Counted from the stretch's first letter, positions 44,667 through 53,027 are shown. The stretch is DNA of 64,000 nt from Oceanobacillus sp. CFH 90083 (GCF_009389585.1 NZ_VIYG01000006.1:1-64000), one strand, 5' to 3'. Made by a program: numbers and translations. The notes: generated by a model from the letters alone, not told the origin.

Positions 44667-45839
44667 ATGAAAAACAATATAAATCAATTCATCATTATTT
44701 TATTAGCTTTAGGAGCATTTGTTACAGGGACTTCAGAATTTGTTGTTTCTGGTATCTTAGAAATTATTTCTTTTGATTTGGATGTATCTATTTCCATGGC
44801 AGGTCAATTGATAACCATCTATTCTTTATCATATGCTATAGGGGCATTAGTGCTGGTGATGGTAACGTCCAGGCTCGATCGGAAAAAGGTCTTGCTCTAT
44901 GCTATTTTTATCTTTATCTTAGGTAATCTCGTTGCCTTTTTTAGTTATCATTTCCTTTTGCTTATGTTATCCAGAGTCATTATGGCGATGAGCGGCGGTT
45001 TATATATTGTTGTTGCCACCAATTATGCAGCACAAATTGCCGCGCCGGAAAAAAGAGGCAGTGCCATGGCGACAGTTATCACGGGATTTACTGTCTCTTT
45101 GGTGCTTGGTGTGCCTATAGGGACATTCTTAGCAGGATATTTGGATTGGAACTATATTTTTCTGATTATCGCTCTTGGTACGGCTGTTTTATTTATATTG
45201 CTTTTAAAATTAGTGCCGGATATACAAGCAAATCCATCGCTGCCATTTAAACAGCAATTGGAGGTAATAAAAGATAGACGGCTTCTCAGCGGATTAACAA
45301 CAACGATTTTCTGGATATTGGGTTACACCATGGTATTTGCCTATATATCGCCGTTACTAAGTAATTCTACAGGTTTTTCTATTGAAATGATCAGCATCGC
45401 CTTATTCGTTTTAGGTACTTTTGCTTTTATTGGATCACGTTTTGGAGGGTATGCTGTAGATAAATGGGGACCGGATCGTACCATCTCGCTCAGTCTGATT
45501 ATTCATATCATTGCGTTACTGGTGCTGACCTTTACGCAGTTTTCAGCGACAGGCGTATTTATCACCCTGGCTGTCTGGGGAATAGCGACGTGGACCACAA
45601 CACCGGCGAAGCAATTTTATTTGATTTCATTAAAACCGGAATCCTCGGAAACAGTGCTCAGTTTTAATACAGCATTAATGAATGTGGGCATGATGCTGGG
45701 ATCTGCGTTGGGAGGAATTATTATAGAGTACACAAATGTCGTGAACTTAAGCTGGATTGGCGGATTATTTGTACTGCTTGCTTTTATTTCTATTCGATAC
45801 TCTTTTTATTTAAATAGCAGAAAAAATGAAAACAAGTAA
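44667..45839 (+). CDS. MFS transporter (DHA1 family)
   Basis: A 390-residue protein with about 12 membrane segments: GTSEFVVSGILEIISFDLDV and YSLSYAIGALVLVMVTSRLD, with RKKVLLY as loop 2-3, and SRVIMAMSGGLYIVVATNYA. It resembles arabinose-efflux/chloramphenicol-resistance type DHA1 exporters. AGAAGGAGATATG precedes the ATG. Divergent from a LysR gene, so probably inducible. Substrate unknown. Confidence 0.87.
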   Translation: MKNNINQFIIILLALGAFVTGTSEFVVSGILEIISFDLDVSISMAGQLITIYSLSYAIGALVLVMVTSRLDRKKVLLYAIFIFILGNLVAFFSYHFLLLMLSRVIMAMSGGLYIVVATNYAAQIAAPEKRGSAMATVITGFTVSLVLGVPIGTFLAGYLDWNYIFLIIALGTAVLFILLLKLVPDIQANPSLPFKQQLEVIKDRRLLSGLTTTIFWILGYTMVFAYISPLLSNSTGFSIEMISIALFVLGTFAFIGSRFGGYAVDKWGPDRTISLSLIIHIIALLVLTFTQFSATGVFITLAVWGIATWTTTPAKQFYLISLKPESSETVLSFNTALMNVGMMLGSALGGIIIEYTNVVNLSWIGGLFVLLAFISIRYSFYLNSRKNENK

Positions 45840-45987
45840 GCAGAAAGGTACAGATTAACACAGTACGAAGCAGTAGGTTTGCTTCTTCTCACTCTATTGA
45901 AAATAGTATATACTTATTCTCAGCTGAAAGGATTGTATCCTTTTCAGAAGGAATGTAACCTTAGATAGAAAATGAGGGGGAGTAAAT

Positions 45988-47574
45988 TTGAAGAAGATAA
46001 TTGGATTAACTTTTCTGTTTTCTCTGTTATTTATGATGGCAGCATGTGCAGATGACAGTGGACCAGAAGATGAAACAGAAGCACCTTCCGAGGAGGCTGC
46101 TGAGGAAACACAGCTAAGAGCAGGTTTGGCATCGGAACCTGTATCACTTGATCCGCATGCAGCAAATGATGGAAATTCTTTATATGTGATGAATACGCTA
46201 TATGATACATTGGTAGAACAGAATACAGATTTGGAAATTCAGCCTGCACTGGCTGAAAGTCTGGAGCAGATCGAGGATACGGTCTGGGAGGCGAAGCTGC
46301 GTGAGGATGTTACTTTCCACGATGGATCGCCTTTTAATGCAGAAGTGGTGAAAGCAAATTTAGATCGTGTGCGTGATCCGGAAATAGGCTCTCCCCTTGG
46401 TTTTCTATTTGATATGATTGAAAATGTGGAAGTGATTGACGCGTATACGGTTCAAATTGAAACAGCATATCCGTTTTCGGCATTACCTGCTCATTTGGCA
46501 CATCCTGGCGGCCATATGATCAGCCTGGAAGCAATTGAAGCAGATAATGAAGCTGTTGCAAATGGGGAAGAGCCTTTTACTACTGTGAATGAAAATCCGG
46601 TAGGCACAGGTTACTTTAAGTTTGAGGAACGTGCCGTCAGCGGTGAAATTACAGTAGTGAAGAACGAAGAGTATTGGGGGCAGCAGGCTGGAACAGACTC
46701 TATCGCTTTTCATTTTATACCCGAGGACTTAACTCGAATTGCTGAACTGCAAACAGGGGATTCTGATTTTATTTATCCTGTGAATGCCAATAATGTTGAA
46801 GAAGTCGATAATAATGAAGGCACAAATGTGATGCAGTCTGACAGTGCCAGCATGACCTATCTTGGCTTTAATGTGGAACGCGAGCCATTTAATGATGAAA
46901 GAGTGCGTCGGGCTATTGCGATGACAGTAGATAAGGATGAAATTATTAATGGTGTTCTGAATGGGGTTGCTTTACCGGCAAAAGGACCTCTTGCCCCGAC
47001 TGTATTTGGATATGATGAAAATATAACTCCAATTGACAGAGATGTGGAGGAAGCAGAAGCTTTATTGGCGGATGCGGGCTATGCAGATGGCTTAGAAGTA
47101 ACCTTAATGGCTTATGATACAAATACAGGTGATATTGCACAGGTAATACAATCCCAGCTGAACGAAATTGGGATTGATGTAAATATTCAAATGACAGAAA
47201 CTGCTACTTATTTAGAGGATACTGCAAATGGCAGTGTTGACATGTTTTTAGGAAGCTGGGGAACCGTTACGCTGGATGCTGATTATGGATTATATCCAAT
47301 GTTTCATTCTGACAATGCCGGCGCACCAGGGAACCGTTCCTTCTATGCAAATGAAGAGGTTGACGAGCTGCTGGAGCAGGCAAGACAAGAAGGGGATGAA
47401 GCGGAACGTTTATCCTTATATTCGGATGCACAGCAAATTATTGTAGATGAGGCACCAATTGTACCGATTTATCATTCTGTCCTTTTATCCGGTTTGCGTG
47501 ATGAAGTGAATGGGTACTACCAATTTCCAAGCAGCTTCCCGTTTTTTAGAGATGTTACTATTGAAGCAGAATAG
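45988..47574 (+). CDS. Family 5 extracellular solute-binding lipoprotein (peptide/glutathione/nickel type)
   Basis: A 528-residue lipoprotein (lipobox MAAC, Cys20) of the OppA/DppA/GsiB family: LRAGLASEPVSLDPHAANDG, YDTLVEQNTDLEIQPALAES and TFHDGSPFNAEVVKANLDRV near the N-terminus, DERVRRAIAMTVDKDEIING in the middle. TTG start follows GAGGGGGAGT. No permease or ATPase genes follow; a terminator does, so it must serve a transporter encoded elsewhere. Closest by eye to the glutathione-binding (GsiB-like) group; ligand unproven. Confidence 0.88.
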   Translation: MKKIIGLTFLFSLLFMMAACADDSGPEDETEAPSEEAAEETQLRAGLASEPVSLDPHAANDGNSLYVMNTLYDTLVEQNTDLEIQPALAESLEQIEDTVWEAKLREDVTFHDGSPFNAEVVKANLDRVRDPEIGSPLGFLFDMIENVEVIDAYTVQIETAYPFSALPAHLAHPGGHMISLEAIEADNEAVANGEEPFTTVNENPVGTGYFKFEERAVSGEITVVKNEEYWGQQAGTDSIAFHFIPEDLTRIAELQTGDSDFIYPVNANNVEEVDNNEGTNVMQSDSASMTYLGFNVEREPFNDERVRRAIAMTVDKDEIINGVLNGVALPAKGPLAPTVFGYDENITPIDRDVEEAEALLADAGYADGLEVTLMAYDTNTGDIAQVIQSQLNEIGIDVNIQMTETATYLEDTANGSVDMFLGSWGTVTLDADYGLYPMFHSDNAGAPGNRSFYANEEVDELLEQARQEGDEAERLSLYSDAQQIIVDEAPIVPIYHSVLLSGLRDEVNGYYQFPSSFPFFRDVTIEAE

Positions 47575-47580
47575 TATAAA

Positions 47581-47616
47581 AAAGAAGCAGTTCAGATATA
47601 GAGCTGCTTCTTTTTA
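47581..47616. terminator. Terminator after the solute-binding protein gene
   Basis: AAAGAAGCAG (47581-47590) pairs perfectly with CTGCTTCTTT (47604-47613), followed by TT. The A-rich left side makes it usable for the convergent copper-protein gene too. Confidence 0.8.
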
Positions 47617-47621
47617 CTGAC

Positions 47622-47948
47622 TTAAGCAATCTTTTTACATGCTTCTGCACATTGGAAGCATGCGTCAGCACACTTCTGACAATGCTCATGACTATGTTTT
47701 TTGCATTCATTTCCACATGCTTCACAAATGTTAGCACATACAGAAGCCAGTTCTGTGGCGAAAGGAGTATCTCTGCAAAGTGCTTGTGCAAAATAGGAAC
47801 AGATTTCAGCACATTCCCGATCCAGGCGGATACATTCTGCCATCATCTGTATATCTTCTTCTTTGAGACATGCATCATAGCAATGATTGCATGTAACGAT
47901 GCAATTCTGCAGTGCATCAATCAGCTGTTGATGTTGTTTATGTGACAT
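47622..47948 (-). CDS. Cys-rich four-helix-bundle copper storage protein (Csp3/DUF326-like)
   Basis: A 108-residue cytoplasmic protein with 17 Cys in helical spacing (CIVTCNHCYDAC, then ECIRLDRECAEIC, CANICEACGNEC and CQKCADACFQCAEAC). This pattern is typical of Csp3-type proteins, whose Cys line the core of a four-helix bundle and hold many Cu(I) ions. ATG 47948 is chosen because GGAGGTG precedes it; the frame extends to 48068 without a site. It is separate from the copper cluster at 21.8-26.2 kb and no CsoR operator is obvious. Confidence 0.85.
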   Translation of the reverse strand: MSHKQHQQLIDALQNCIVTCNHCYDACLKEEDIQMMAECIRLDRECAEICSYFAQALCRDTPFATELASVCANICEACGNECKKHSHEHCQKCADACFQCAEACKKIA

Positions 47949-48211
47949 TTCCAAAACACCTCCGTACCTTATTTTCACCGTACATTGTTTAACATTCCCA
48001 TTTATTGCCGGGTTAAACGGATTTTCTTCTTCTTTTGAGGATAGAGATGTTTTCGGACTTATTTTCAATCATACCGGCTTTATGGCTAGTGTACCTATGT
48101 GACAGCTGTCCGATAATAGCGGAAAGATTCGCATCGATAACATCAATTTTTGTGTACGGCAAGAATCGTTAAAAATAAATAACCTACTCCAAACCAAACA
48201 GCAGCTAACTG

Positions 48212-48388
48212 TCATTTTAGTGCTTTCGCTGTGTAAGATAAGGTGCCTTTTTTCAAAAACAGAGCAATGCCAAGAATGATCGTTCCGACAGCAAAGTTAT
48301 AAAGACTGCTTTCCGCAGCATATATTGCGCCTTCCACACTTAATGTGACACCTGCTAATAGTGCTGCCGCATAAAATAAAATCTTCAA
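48212..48388 (-). CDS. Small membrane protein of unknown function
   Basis: A 58-residue protein starting at TTG 48388, with GGAGGG seven bases upstream. Two hydrophobic segments (residues 3-17 and about 30-45: FYAAALLAGVTLSVEG and YNFAVGTIILGIALFL) end in a basic tail KKGTLSYTAKALK. Family not recognised. It has a pair of 16-base palindromes upstream, so it may be regulated specifically. Confidence 0.6.
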   Translation of the reverse strand: MKILFYAAALLAGVTLSVEGAIYAAESSLYNFAVGTIILGIALFLKKGTLSYTAKALK

Positions 48389-48418
48389 GCATCATCCCTC
48401 CGTAATTAACTATTATAT

Positions 48419-48504
48419 TTCGAGAAACATCGAAGTGAAGAGTGAAAAAAGAAGACATTTGAACTTATGCGAAACTGAATTTGTATAATTCGAGAAATAA
48501 CGAA
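48419..48504. promoter_or_regulatory. Two TTCGAGAAA-N-CGAA sites upstream of the small membrane gene
   Basis: TTCGAGAAACATCGAA (48419-48434) and TTCGAGAAATAACGAA (48489-48504) share the same sequence and the same TTCG/CGAA dyad, 70 bases apart. That regular spacing (close to seven helical turns) suggests cooperative binding of one regulator. Confidence 0.5.
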
Positions 48505-48644
48505 ATTCAAAGGATAAAAAAAGACCTACAGATCTTTTTTATGAAAGGGGTTATTTCCTCAATCTTTTCTTCGCTTCGGCGATAATAAGTTCATTGCCCA
48601 TGACGCTCAGACTCCAAAAGTCCGGCCTGCTGTATCATCTTTAA

Positions 48645-48813
48645 ATAATAGCAAACATAGGAATTCCCGGCTTAATTCTTATCATTATTCTGGCATTAAT
48701 CATTTTTGGGTCAAAAAAAACTACCGGAGATAGGAGAAGCATTAAGGGAATTTAAGAGCACAGCGAACGATATAATGGAAGATAAGACGGGGGAAACCAG
48801 AGCAAAAAGATAA
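48645..48813 (+). pseudogene. tatA/tatE-type twin-arginine translocase gene, decayed
   Basis: The frame reads NIGIPGLILIIILALIIFG and then, after a run of eight A (48713-48720), continues one base out of frame as LPEIGEALREFKSTANDIME with a TAA at 48811-48813. This is the TatA membrane helix, the FGPKKLPEIG hinge and the amphipathic helix. The expected start codon is ATA, and the hinge has Ser for Pro. One extra A in the homopolymer explains the shift. The gene is inactive unless it is a sequencing error; no tatC is adjacent. Confidence 0.75.
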
Positions 48814-48830
48814 AAATTAATCGTAAAAAT

Positions 48831-48867
48831 AAGTGCCTGAAACATTTATATTCAGGCGCTTATTTTT
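48831..48867. terminator. Terminator between the tatA remnant and the DUF4188 gene
   Basis: AAGTGCCTGAA (48831-48841) pairs with TTCAGGCGCTT (48851-48861) with one wobble, followed by ATTTTTGG. Confidence 0.7.
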
Positions 48868-48901
48868 GGTGGGAGGAAAGCGGGAACGAACGCAACCTGG
48901 T

Positions 48902-49387
48902 TCAGTTTGCTTTCACGCCCTCCAGCCGTTTACGGGCAGAATTGTGCTGTGCGGTGATAGGGATGTGCTTTTTCGCATTTCCCATTCCAAACAATGGCAT
49001 ATTTCGATAGACAGATTCGTAGCTTCCCGCCTTAATTTGATAGGTTTCATGATAGAAGCCAACCGCATTGTTATCCCCGACCTTTTTATTAAAATTCTGC
49101 CATGCAGTCAGATGCTTTTTCCCTTTGGCATAGGCAAGTAAATCTTCTGTCGAGCGCCAATATTGAACCATAATCGTGGTACGCAGCCCAAAATAACTCT
49201 CCATGGAAAGAAATCCTAATTCCTCCTGATTTTCATACAGCTCTTTAATCATACGCGGCATCGCAGTAAAGACAGGACCCCATTGTCGAACTGCCAGTCT
49301 TTTATTAATGCGCATTCCGATAATAAAAACAACAACGTCCTGGTCATTTACGGTGGTGTATCTGCCTTTGTATATCTTTTTACCCAT
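48902..49387 (-). CDS. DUF4188 domain protein
   Basis: A 161-residue protein matching DUF4188: VVVFIIGMRINKRLAVRQWG, MESYFGLRTTIMVQYWRSTE and GFYHETYQIKAGSYESVYRN. The family adopts a ferredoxin-like dimeric barrel fold and is related to haem- or monooxygenase-like proteins; no activity is established. GGAGG precedes the ATG 49387. It follows the PadR gene on the same strand after 23 bases, so the pair is an operon. Confidence 0.85.
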   Translation of the reverse strand: MGKKIYKGRYTTVNDQDVVVFIIGMRINKRLAVRQWGPVFTAMPRMIKELYENQEELGFLSMESYFGLRTTIMVQYWRSTEDLLAYAKGKKHLTAWQNFNKKVGDNNAVGFYHETYQIKAGSYESVYRNMPLFGMGNAKKHIPITAQHNSARKRLEGVKAN

Positions 49388-49410
49388 GGATGATTCCTCC
49401 TCAAAAAATA

Positions 49411-49962
49411 TTAGATTTCTTTTATCGTTGCATCACACCATGCAATCGCAGCTTCTGTCACTTTTTTTCCATAATCCAGGGTGAACAGCCAATATTTCGC
49501 ATCGCTCTGATTATGGTTATGGCTGGCAATTCCTTCTTCAATTCCTTCTTCAATTCCTTCATACGTTTGATAGAGTTTCTCCAGCTTTTGCTTATAATCC
49601 TCTAACAGATGGAGGGTTTGTTCCGTTGTTTGATGCCTGCCGAAAAACAGCTTCAGCAATACTTCATTCCTTTCAACTGGTAACTGCTTTAATGGCTGCT
49701 CCAACCAATCCTTTAAAACTGCTTTCCCTTTTTCTGTTAAAAAATATTCCTTGCGATCAGGCTTACCTTCTCGGGAAGCGGCCTGTATGGTTGCTAACTC
49801 TTCCTGCTCCAGCTTTTTTAATGTCGGGTAAACCTGTCCATAGCTGATTTTCCAAAAATGATTGAGGCTATTATCAATAAATTGCTTTATCTCATAGCCT
49901 GAGCGGCATTCTGTCGTCAAAATACCGAGTATTGCATATGTGGTATCGTTGTATTTTTGCAT
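49411..49962 (-). CDS. PadR family transcriptional regulator
   Basis: A 183-residue PadR protein of the long type (AphA-like C-terminal helices). YAILGILTTECRSGYEIKQF and FWKISYGQVYPTLKKLEQEE are the winged helix; the C-terminal half is helical with EGIEEGIEEGI encoded by three copies of a 12-base repeat (49527-49560). ATG 49962 is chosen because AAGGTGAGAT is its site; GTG 49971 overlaps that site. It precedes the DUF4188 gene. ATATC/GATAT palindromes upstream (49966-50010) are candidate operators. Confidence 0.88.
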   Translation of the reverse strand: MQKYNDTTYAILGILTTECRSGYEIKQFIDNSLNHFWKISYGQVYPTLKKLEQEELATIQAASREGKPDRKEYFLTEKGKAVLKDWLEQPLKQLPVERNEVLLKLFFGRHQTTEQTLHLLEDYKQKLEKLYQTYEGIEEGIEEGIASHNHNQSDAKYWLFTLDYGKKVTEAAIAWCDATIKEI

Positions 49963-50046
49963 ATATCTCACCTTATATCTTTATGATATGTATCTTTTAG
50001 ATATATAATACATGAATTTGTTTTGAAAGTAAAGGGTGATCTTAGT

Positions 50047-50472
50047 ATGACAGAATCAGAGGTTCAAACACTATTAAAGGATTTGAAGTTTGATGACCTG
50101 ATGAATCATTTACCCAATGGATTAGCTACAGAAGTAGGAGGAGGGGATCAGATTTATCTGTAGGACAGCGGCAAAAAATCTCCATTGCCAGGGCAATATT
50201 ACGTAATGCTCCCATATTTCTTTTTGACGAAGCAACTTCCGAATTAGATTATCAGTCGTAAAAACAAATTCAGGAAGTATTATTACACTTTAAAAATGAA
50301 CGGACGACATTGGTTATTGTCCATAAAGCGTCTACGATTAAACAAGCAGATTATATTATTTTTTTAAATAAAGGGGGGGATACGTGCAAAAGGTCCCCAT
50401 AAGGAACTTATAAATAATGATGCCTATTATTGTGATTTATATAAAGAATATGTTGTGGGAGATGCAGGATGA
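50047..50472 (+). pseudogene. ABC exporter ATPase remnant (C-terminal half)
   Basis: Pieces in shifted frames read [20 protein letters not shown], then [20 protein letters not shown] (ABC signature), [14 protein letters not shown] (Walker B), ERTTLVIVHKASTIKQADYI (H-loop) and ELINNDAYYCDLYKEYV to a TGA at 50470-50472. At least two frameshifts and one stop break the gene, and the membrane domain and Walker A are missing. It derived from an MsbA-like half-transporter, a frequent partner of PadR genes such as the one next door. Confidence 0.75.
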
Positions 50473-50529
50473 TGTTAAAAAATGATTGATAGGAAGCGAA
50501 ATAAAAGTGAAAATATAATTACCATATTT

Positions 50530-50760
50530 TGCGTTAAATGTGGGAGTGGCAGCACATACAACTATAGGATGGAAGTTCTGAATACGCCGAACAGCCGGTA
50601 AGCATTAGTTGACAGGTAGTGCGTTGACTGTGAAGCAGCGTAAGGAGGGCATGAAGGCAAGGCACACCTCTGAACAGAGCTGATATCCCGTGCGGGCAAG
50701 AGAGACGGTGACTGTGCAAAAGACCAGGAAGTCCAAATAGCTGAAAGACTTGAAGTTTAT
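50530..50760 (+). ncRNA. Structured RNA fragment, perhaps domain I of a group II intron
   Basis: This stretch has much higher G+C than its surroundings and no frame. It contains short pairings and purine-rich motifs (GCCGGTAAGC, GGAGGGCATGAAGGC-AAGGCACACCTC, CCCGTGCGGG, GACGGTGACTG, GACCAGGAAGTCC) that resemble the 5' part of a bacterial group II intron. No reverse transcriptase gene or intron 3' end is present. I cannot prove the family; other large RNAs are possible. It is likely a leftover of an insertion. Confidence 0.35.
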
Positions 50761-50849
50761 CATGCTAAATTCCTCCCCTTTTTTTATGTTGATTCATGTA
50801 TACTAGATATTGTGAACGTTTCCTTGTTAGCTTTATTTTTGGAGGAGAG

Positions 50850-51114
50850 GTGTTTATTAAATTGGAAGATACTAAAAAAAGAAATGTTTTTGATTATGCG
50901 GTTATATTATTAGCAATAATTGGTTTTTCATCCCTGCATTTTTACCCTGATTTTATGGAAGGATATTTTTCGCCAATACTATTATCCATTGTGGCTTTCG
51001 CTTTTTTGACAAGAGTAGTTGGTTTAGTGAAAAAGAAATCGTTTGGTCTGCATTTTATTGCGTTTTTTTTTATTAACCATTGTCGTAATATATTTACTTT
51101 ATAATCTAGTTTAA
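50850..51114 (+). pseudogene. Small membrane protein gene with a homopolymer frameshift
   Basis: From GTG 50850 or TTG 50862 (site GGAGGAG at 50841) the frame reads FDYAVILLAIIGFSSLHFYP, SPILLSIVAFAFLTRVVGLV and KKKSFGLHFIAFF, then after a run of nine T (51063-51071) continues as INHCRNIFTL and stops at 51104. With eight T it would read FLLTIVVIYLLYNLV and stop at 51114, a natural third membrane segment. Either a slippage mutation or a sequencing error. Family unknown. Confidence 0.55.
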
Positions 51115-51120
51115 CTATGT

Positions 51121-51164
51121 TATAGAATAGAAAAGTCGCCTATCCAGGCCTTTTCTATTCTATA
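51121..51164. terminator. Bidirectional terminator before the oxidoreductase gene end
   Basis: A perfect 15-base inverted repeat TATAGAATAGAAAAG (51121-51135) and CTTTTCTATTCTATA (51150-51164). Confidence 0.75.
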
Positions 51165-51209
51165 ATAGTTTTTCGATTTCCCTGTCTTCTCCGCATAAAA
51201 AGAAAGGGT

Positions 51210-52220
51210 CTACTTTATTTTAATGATGATTTTTCCTTTTGCTCTCCCTGTCTCTGAATATTCCATTGCTTTTTGTGTGTCTTCAAAAGGAATAACCTGA
51301 TCAATCAATGGTTTGATTTTCTCAGCTTCGATAAGTTCTTTGATCTTATTTAATTGTTCTCCGCTCGGTTTCATAAATAAAAAGTTATATTGGACCTGGT
51401 ATTGTTTTTCAAGCTTTGTTAAGTTCCTGGAAATTAATCTAAAAGCAATTGTTTTCCAAAAAGGAAAATTATTTTCTTTTCCAAAACGGGCATTTGGAAC
51501 ATCAGAAATCGATACAATTTTTCCACCGGGTTTAAGAATTTTAAAAGAATTGCGTAAAGGGGCACCGCCCAAAGTGTCATATACATAATCATAAGCTGTT
51601 AATTTTTCCTCGAATCTTTCTTCCCGGTAGTTGATTACTTTATCAGCGCCCAGACTTTCTACTAAATCTTTTCCGGCATTACTTGCTGTTGTTGCGACAT
51701 AGGCCCCCATTTCCTTTGCAAGCTGAATTGCAAAGGTTCCAATACCGCCAGATCCTGCATGAATCAAAATTTTGTCTTTGGGTTGAAGGTCTAATATGTC
51801 ATGAAAGGCCTGATAGGTGGTTAGCCCGACTAAAGGTACAGCCGCTGCTTCTTCAAATGTTAAATTTGCCGGTTTTATTGCAATATCGTCCTCATGAACG
51901 GAAATATATTCAGCAAATGTTCCCATTCTTGATTTTCTCGGACGTCCATAGACAGGATCTCCAGTTTTAAATTCCGTTACATTTTTTCCAGTTTTAATAA
52001 CTGTTCCAGAAAAATCATTTCCTAGAATCAATGGCATCTTATAATTAATAAGCGGTCTTAATTTCCCGTCTCTAATTTTGAAATCAACAGGGTTAATGCT
52101 GGCAGTGTGAATTTCTACCAGTACATCATTACTGGATATTTCAGGGATAGGTACATTTTCCAATTGTAAATTTTTTTGTCCATATTTATGAATAAGCATT
52201 GCTTTCATTTGTTTTTTCAT
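51210..52220 (-). CDS. NADP-dependent zinc-free medium-chain oxidoreductase (quinone oxidoreductase-like)
   Basis: A 336-residue MDR-superfamily enzyme: the catalytic domain has LILGNDFSGTVIKTGKNVTE and the Rossmann part has DKILIHAGSGGIGTFAIQLA and GADKVINYREERF. It lacks the Cys-x5-Cys zinc ligands, so it belongs with zeta-crystallin-like quinone or enone reductases. AAGGAG lies nine bases before ATG 52220. Divergent from an ArsR-type regulator with matching operator half-sites, so probably induced by a reactive electrophile. Confidence 0.88.
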   Translation of the reverse strand: MKKQMKAMLIHKYGQKNLQLENVPIPEISSNDVLVEIHTASINPVDFKIRDGKLRPLINYKMPLILGNDFSGTVIKTGKNVTEFKTGDPVYGRPRKSRMGTFAEYISVHEDDIAIKPANLTFEEAAAVPLVGLTTYQAFHDILDLQPKDKILIHAGSGGIGTFAIQLAKEMGAYVATTASNAGKDLVESLGADKVINYREERFEEKLTAYDYVYDTLGGAPLRNSFKILKPGGKIVSISDVPNARFGKENNFPFWKTIAFRLISRNLTKLEKQYQVQYNFLFMKPSGEQLNKIKELIEAEKIKPLIDQVIPFEDTQKAMEYSETGRAKGKIIIKIK

Positions 52221-52265
52221 TTTAAAGAACTCCTTTTTAGAAAGAATGTTTAAGAGTTTAAATAT

Positions 52266-52277
52266 TTAAACCATTAA
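52266..52277 (-). promoter_or_regulatory. ArsR-type operator TTAAACCATTAA in front of the oxidoreductase gene
   Basis: The same 12 bases occur inverted at 52401-52412 before the arsR-like gene. The two copies lie at nearly equal distances (46 and 43 bases) from the two start codons. Confidence 0.6.
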
Positions 52278-52365
52278 ACTAATAATGAATAATAGACGGA
52301 TTTTTAGAAAATGTCAACTGAAAAATATAAAAGAGAGCTTTAAAAGCATCCTTTTAATTACGCCG

Positions 52366-52398
52366 TTTAAACAAGTCAGCAGCATTGACTTGTTTAAA
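52366..52398. repeat. Perfect 13-base inverted repeat in the divergent promoter region
   Basis: TTTAAACAAGTCA (52366-52378) and TGACTTGTTTAAA (52386-52398) with a seven-base spacer GCAGCAT. No gene ends nearby, so it is more likely an operator or a regulatory hairpin than a terminator. Confidence 0.55.
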
Positions 52399-52400
52399 AA

Positions 52401-52412
52401 TTAATGGTTTAA
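52401..52412 (+). promoter_or_regulatory. ArsR-type operator TTAATGGTTTAA in front of the regulator gene
   Basis: Exact inverted copy of the site at 52266-52277, 43 bases before the arsR-like start. Confidence 0.6.
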
Positions 52413-52454
52413 TAATTTGAACGATTATACCAATTAGATGAATCGAGGATTTAT

Positions 52455-52811
52455 ATGAAGAAGAATAAGATGGAAAAATTAAAATATGAATTTGAAGAAG
52501 TAAAAGATTTTCTTATCGCTTTAGGAGATGAAAAACGGCAAATCATTATTATCGCTTTATTGAATGACCATGCCTGTAAAGGGCTGCGTGTAATTGATTT
52601 AACTGATTTGACTGAACTGTCGAGGCCGGCTGTATCACATCATTTAAAAATTCTGAAACAAATTGGAATTGTTGATATCCGCCGGGAAGGGACAAAGAAT
52701 TATTATTATCTTTCCAATGCAGCATCGGAAATGAAAAAATTAAGGAATTTGCTGGATAATGTTATGTCAGTCATGGCAGAAAACAAAGAAGAATCATGCA
52801 AAGGATTTTAA
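52455..52811 (+). CDS. ArsR family transcriptional regulator
   Basis: A 118-residue winged-helix repressor: FLIALGDEKRQIIIIALLND, then LTDLTELSRPAVSHHLKILK (recognition helix) and QIGIVDIRREGTKNYYYLSN (wing). Cys occur in HACKGL and at the C-terminus (ESCKGF) but no ELCVCDL metal motif, so it probably senses a non-metal or reactive compound. Divergent from the oxidoreductase gene with shared operators. Confidence 0.88.
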   Translation: MKKNKMEKLKYEFEEVKDFLIALGDEKRQIIIIALLNDHACKGLRVIDLTDLTELSRPAVSHHLKILKQIGIVDIRREGTKNYYYLSNAASEMKKLRNLLDNVMSVMAENKEESCKGF

Positions 52812-52904
52812 TTATTTAAATCGATTAACTAAAAAATAGAGAAGATAATCAGGCAATAGCTTATTGCTGTAAGATGTGGCTGAACTGGTTGAAGAAGTTG
52901 TAAA

Positions 52905-53027
52905 ATGGAAAATAAGATTGTTAGTGTGAGCCCGAAAGACGGATGTGTATTAAAATATATCTTGGCTAGTAGTATGGAAATAATAGATAGTGTTTTTCTC
53001 CTTTTTGAATGGAAAGTCGCTATCTAA
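52905..53027 (+). CDS. Possible 40-residue ORF (doubtful)
   Basis: MENKIVSVSPKDGCVLKYIL at the start faintly resembles the N-terminus of DUF2442 proteins. No good ribosome binding site. Likely a fragment or chance. The rest of 52812-53102 shows nothing. Confidence 0.2.
   Translation: MENKIVSVSPKDGCVLKYILASSMEIIDSVFLLFEWKVAI

Noticed and set aside
45988-47574. Solute-binding protein as part of a local transporter operon
   Set aside because: No permease or ATPase gene lies within reach; a strong terminator follows directly.
49527-49560. Short tandem repeat, possible CRISPR or VNTR
   Set aside because: It is three copies of a 12-base unit inside the PadR coding sequence giving EGIEEGIEEG; no spacers. 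No CRISPR array was seen anywhere.
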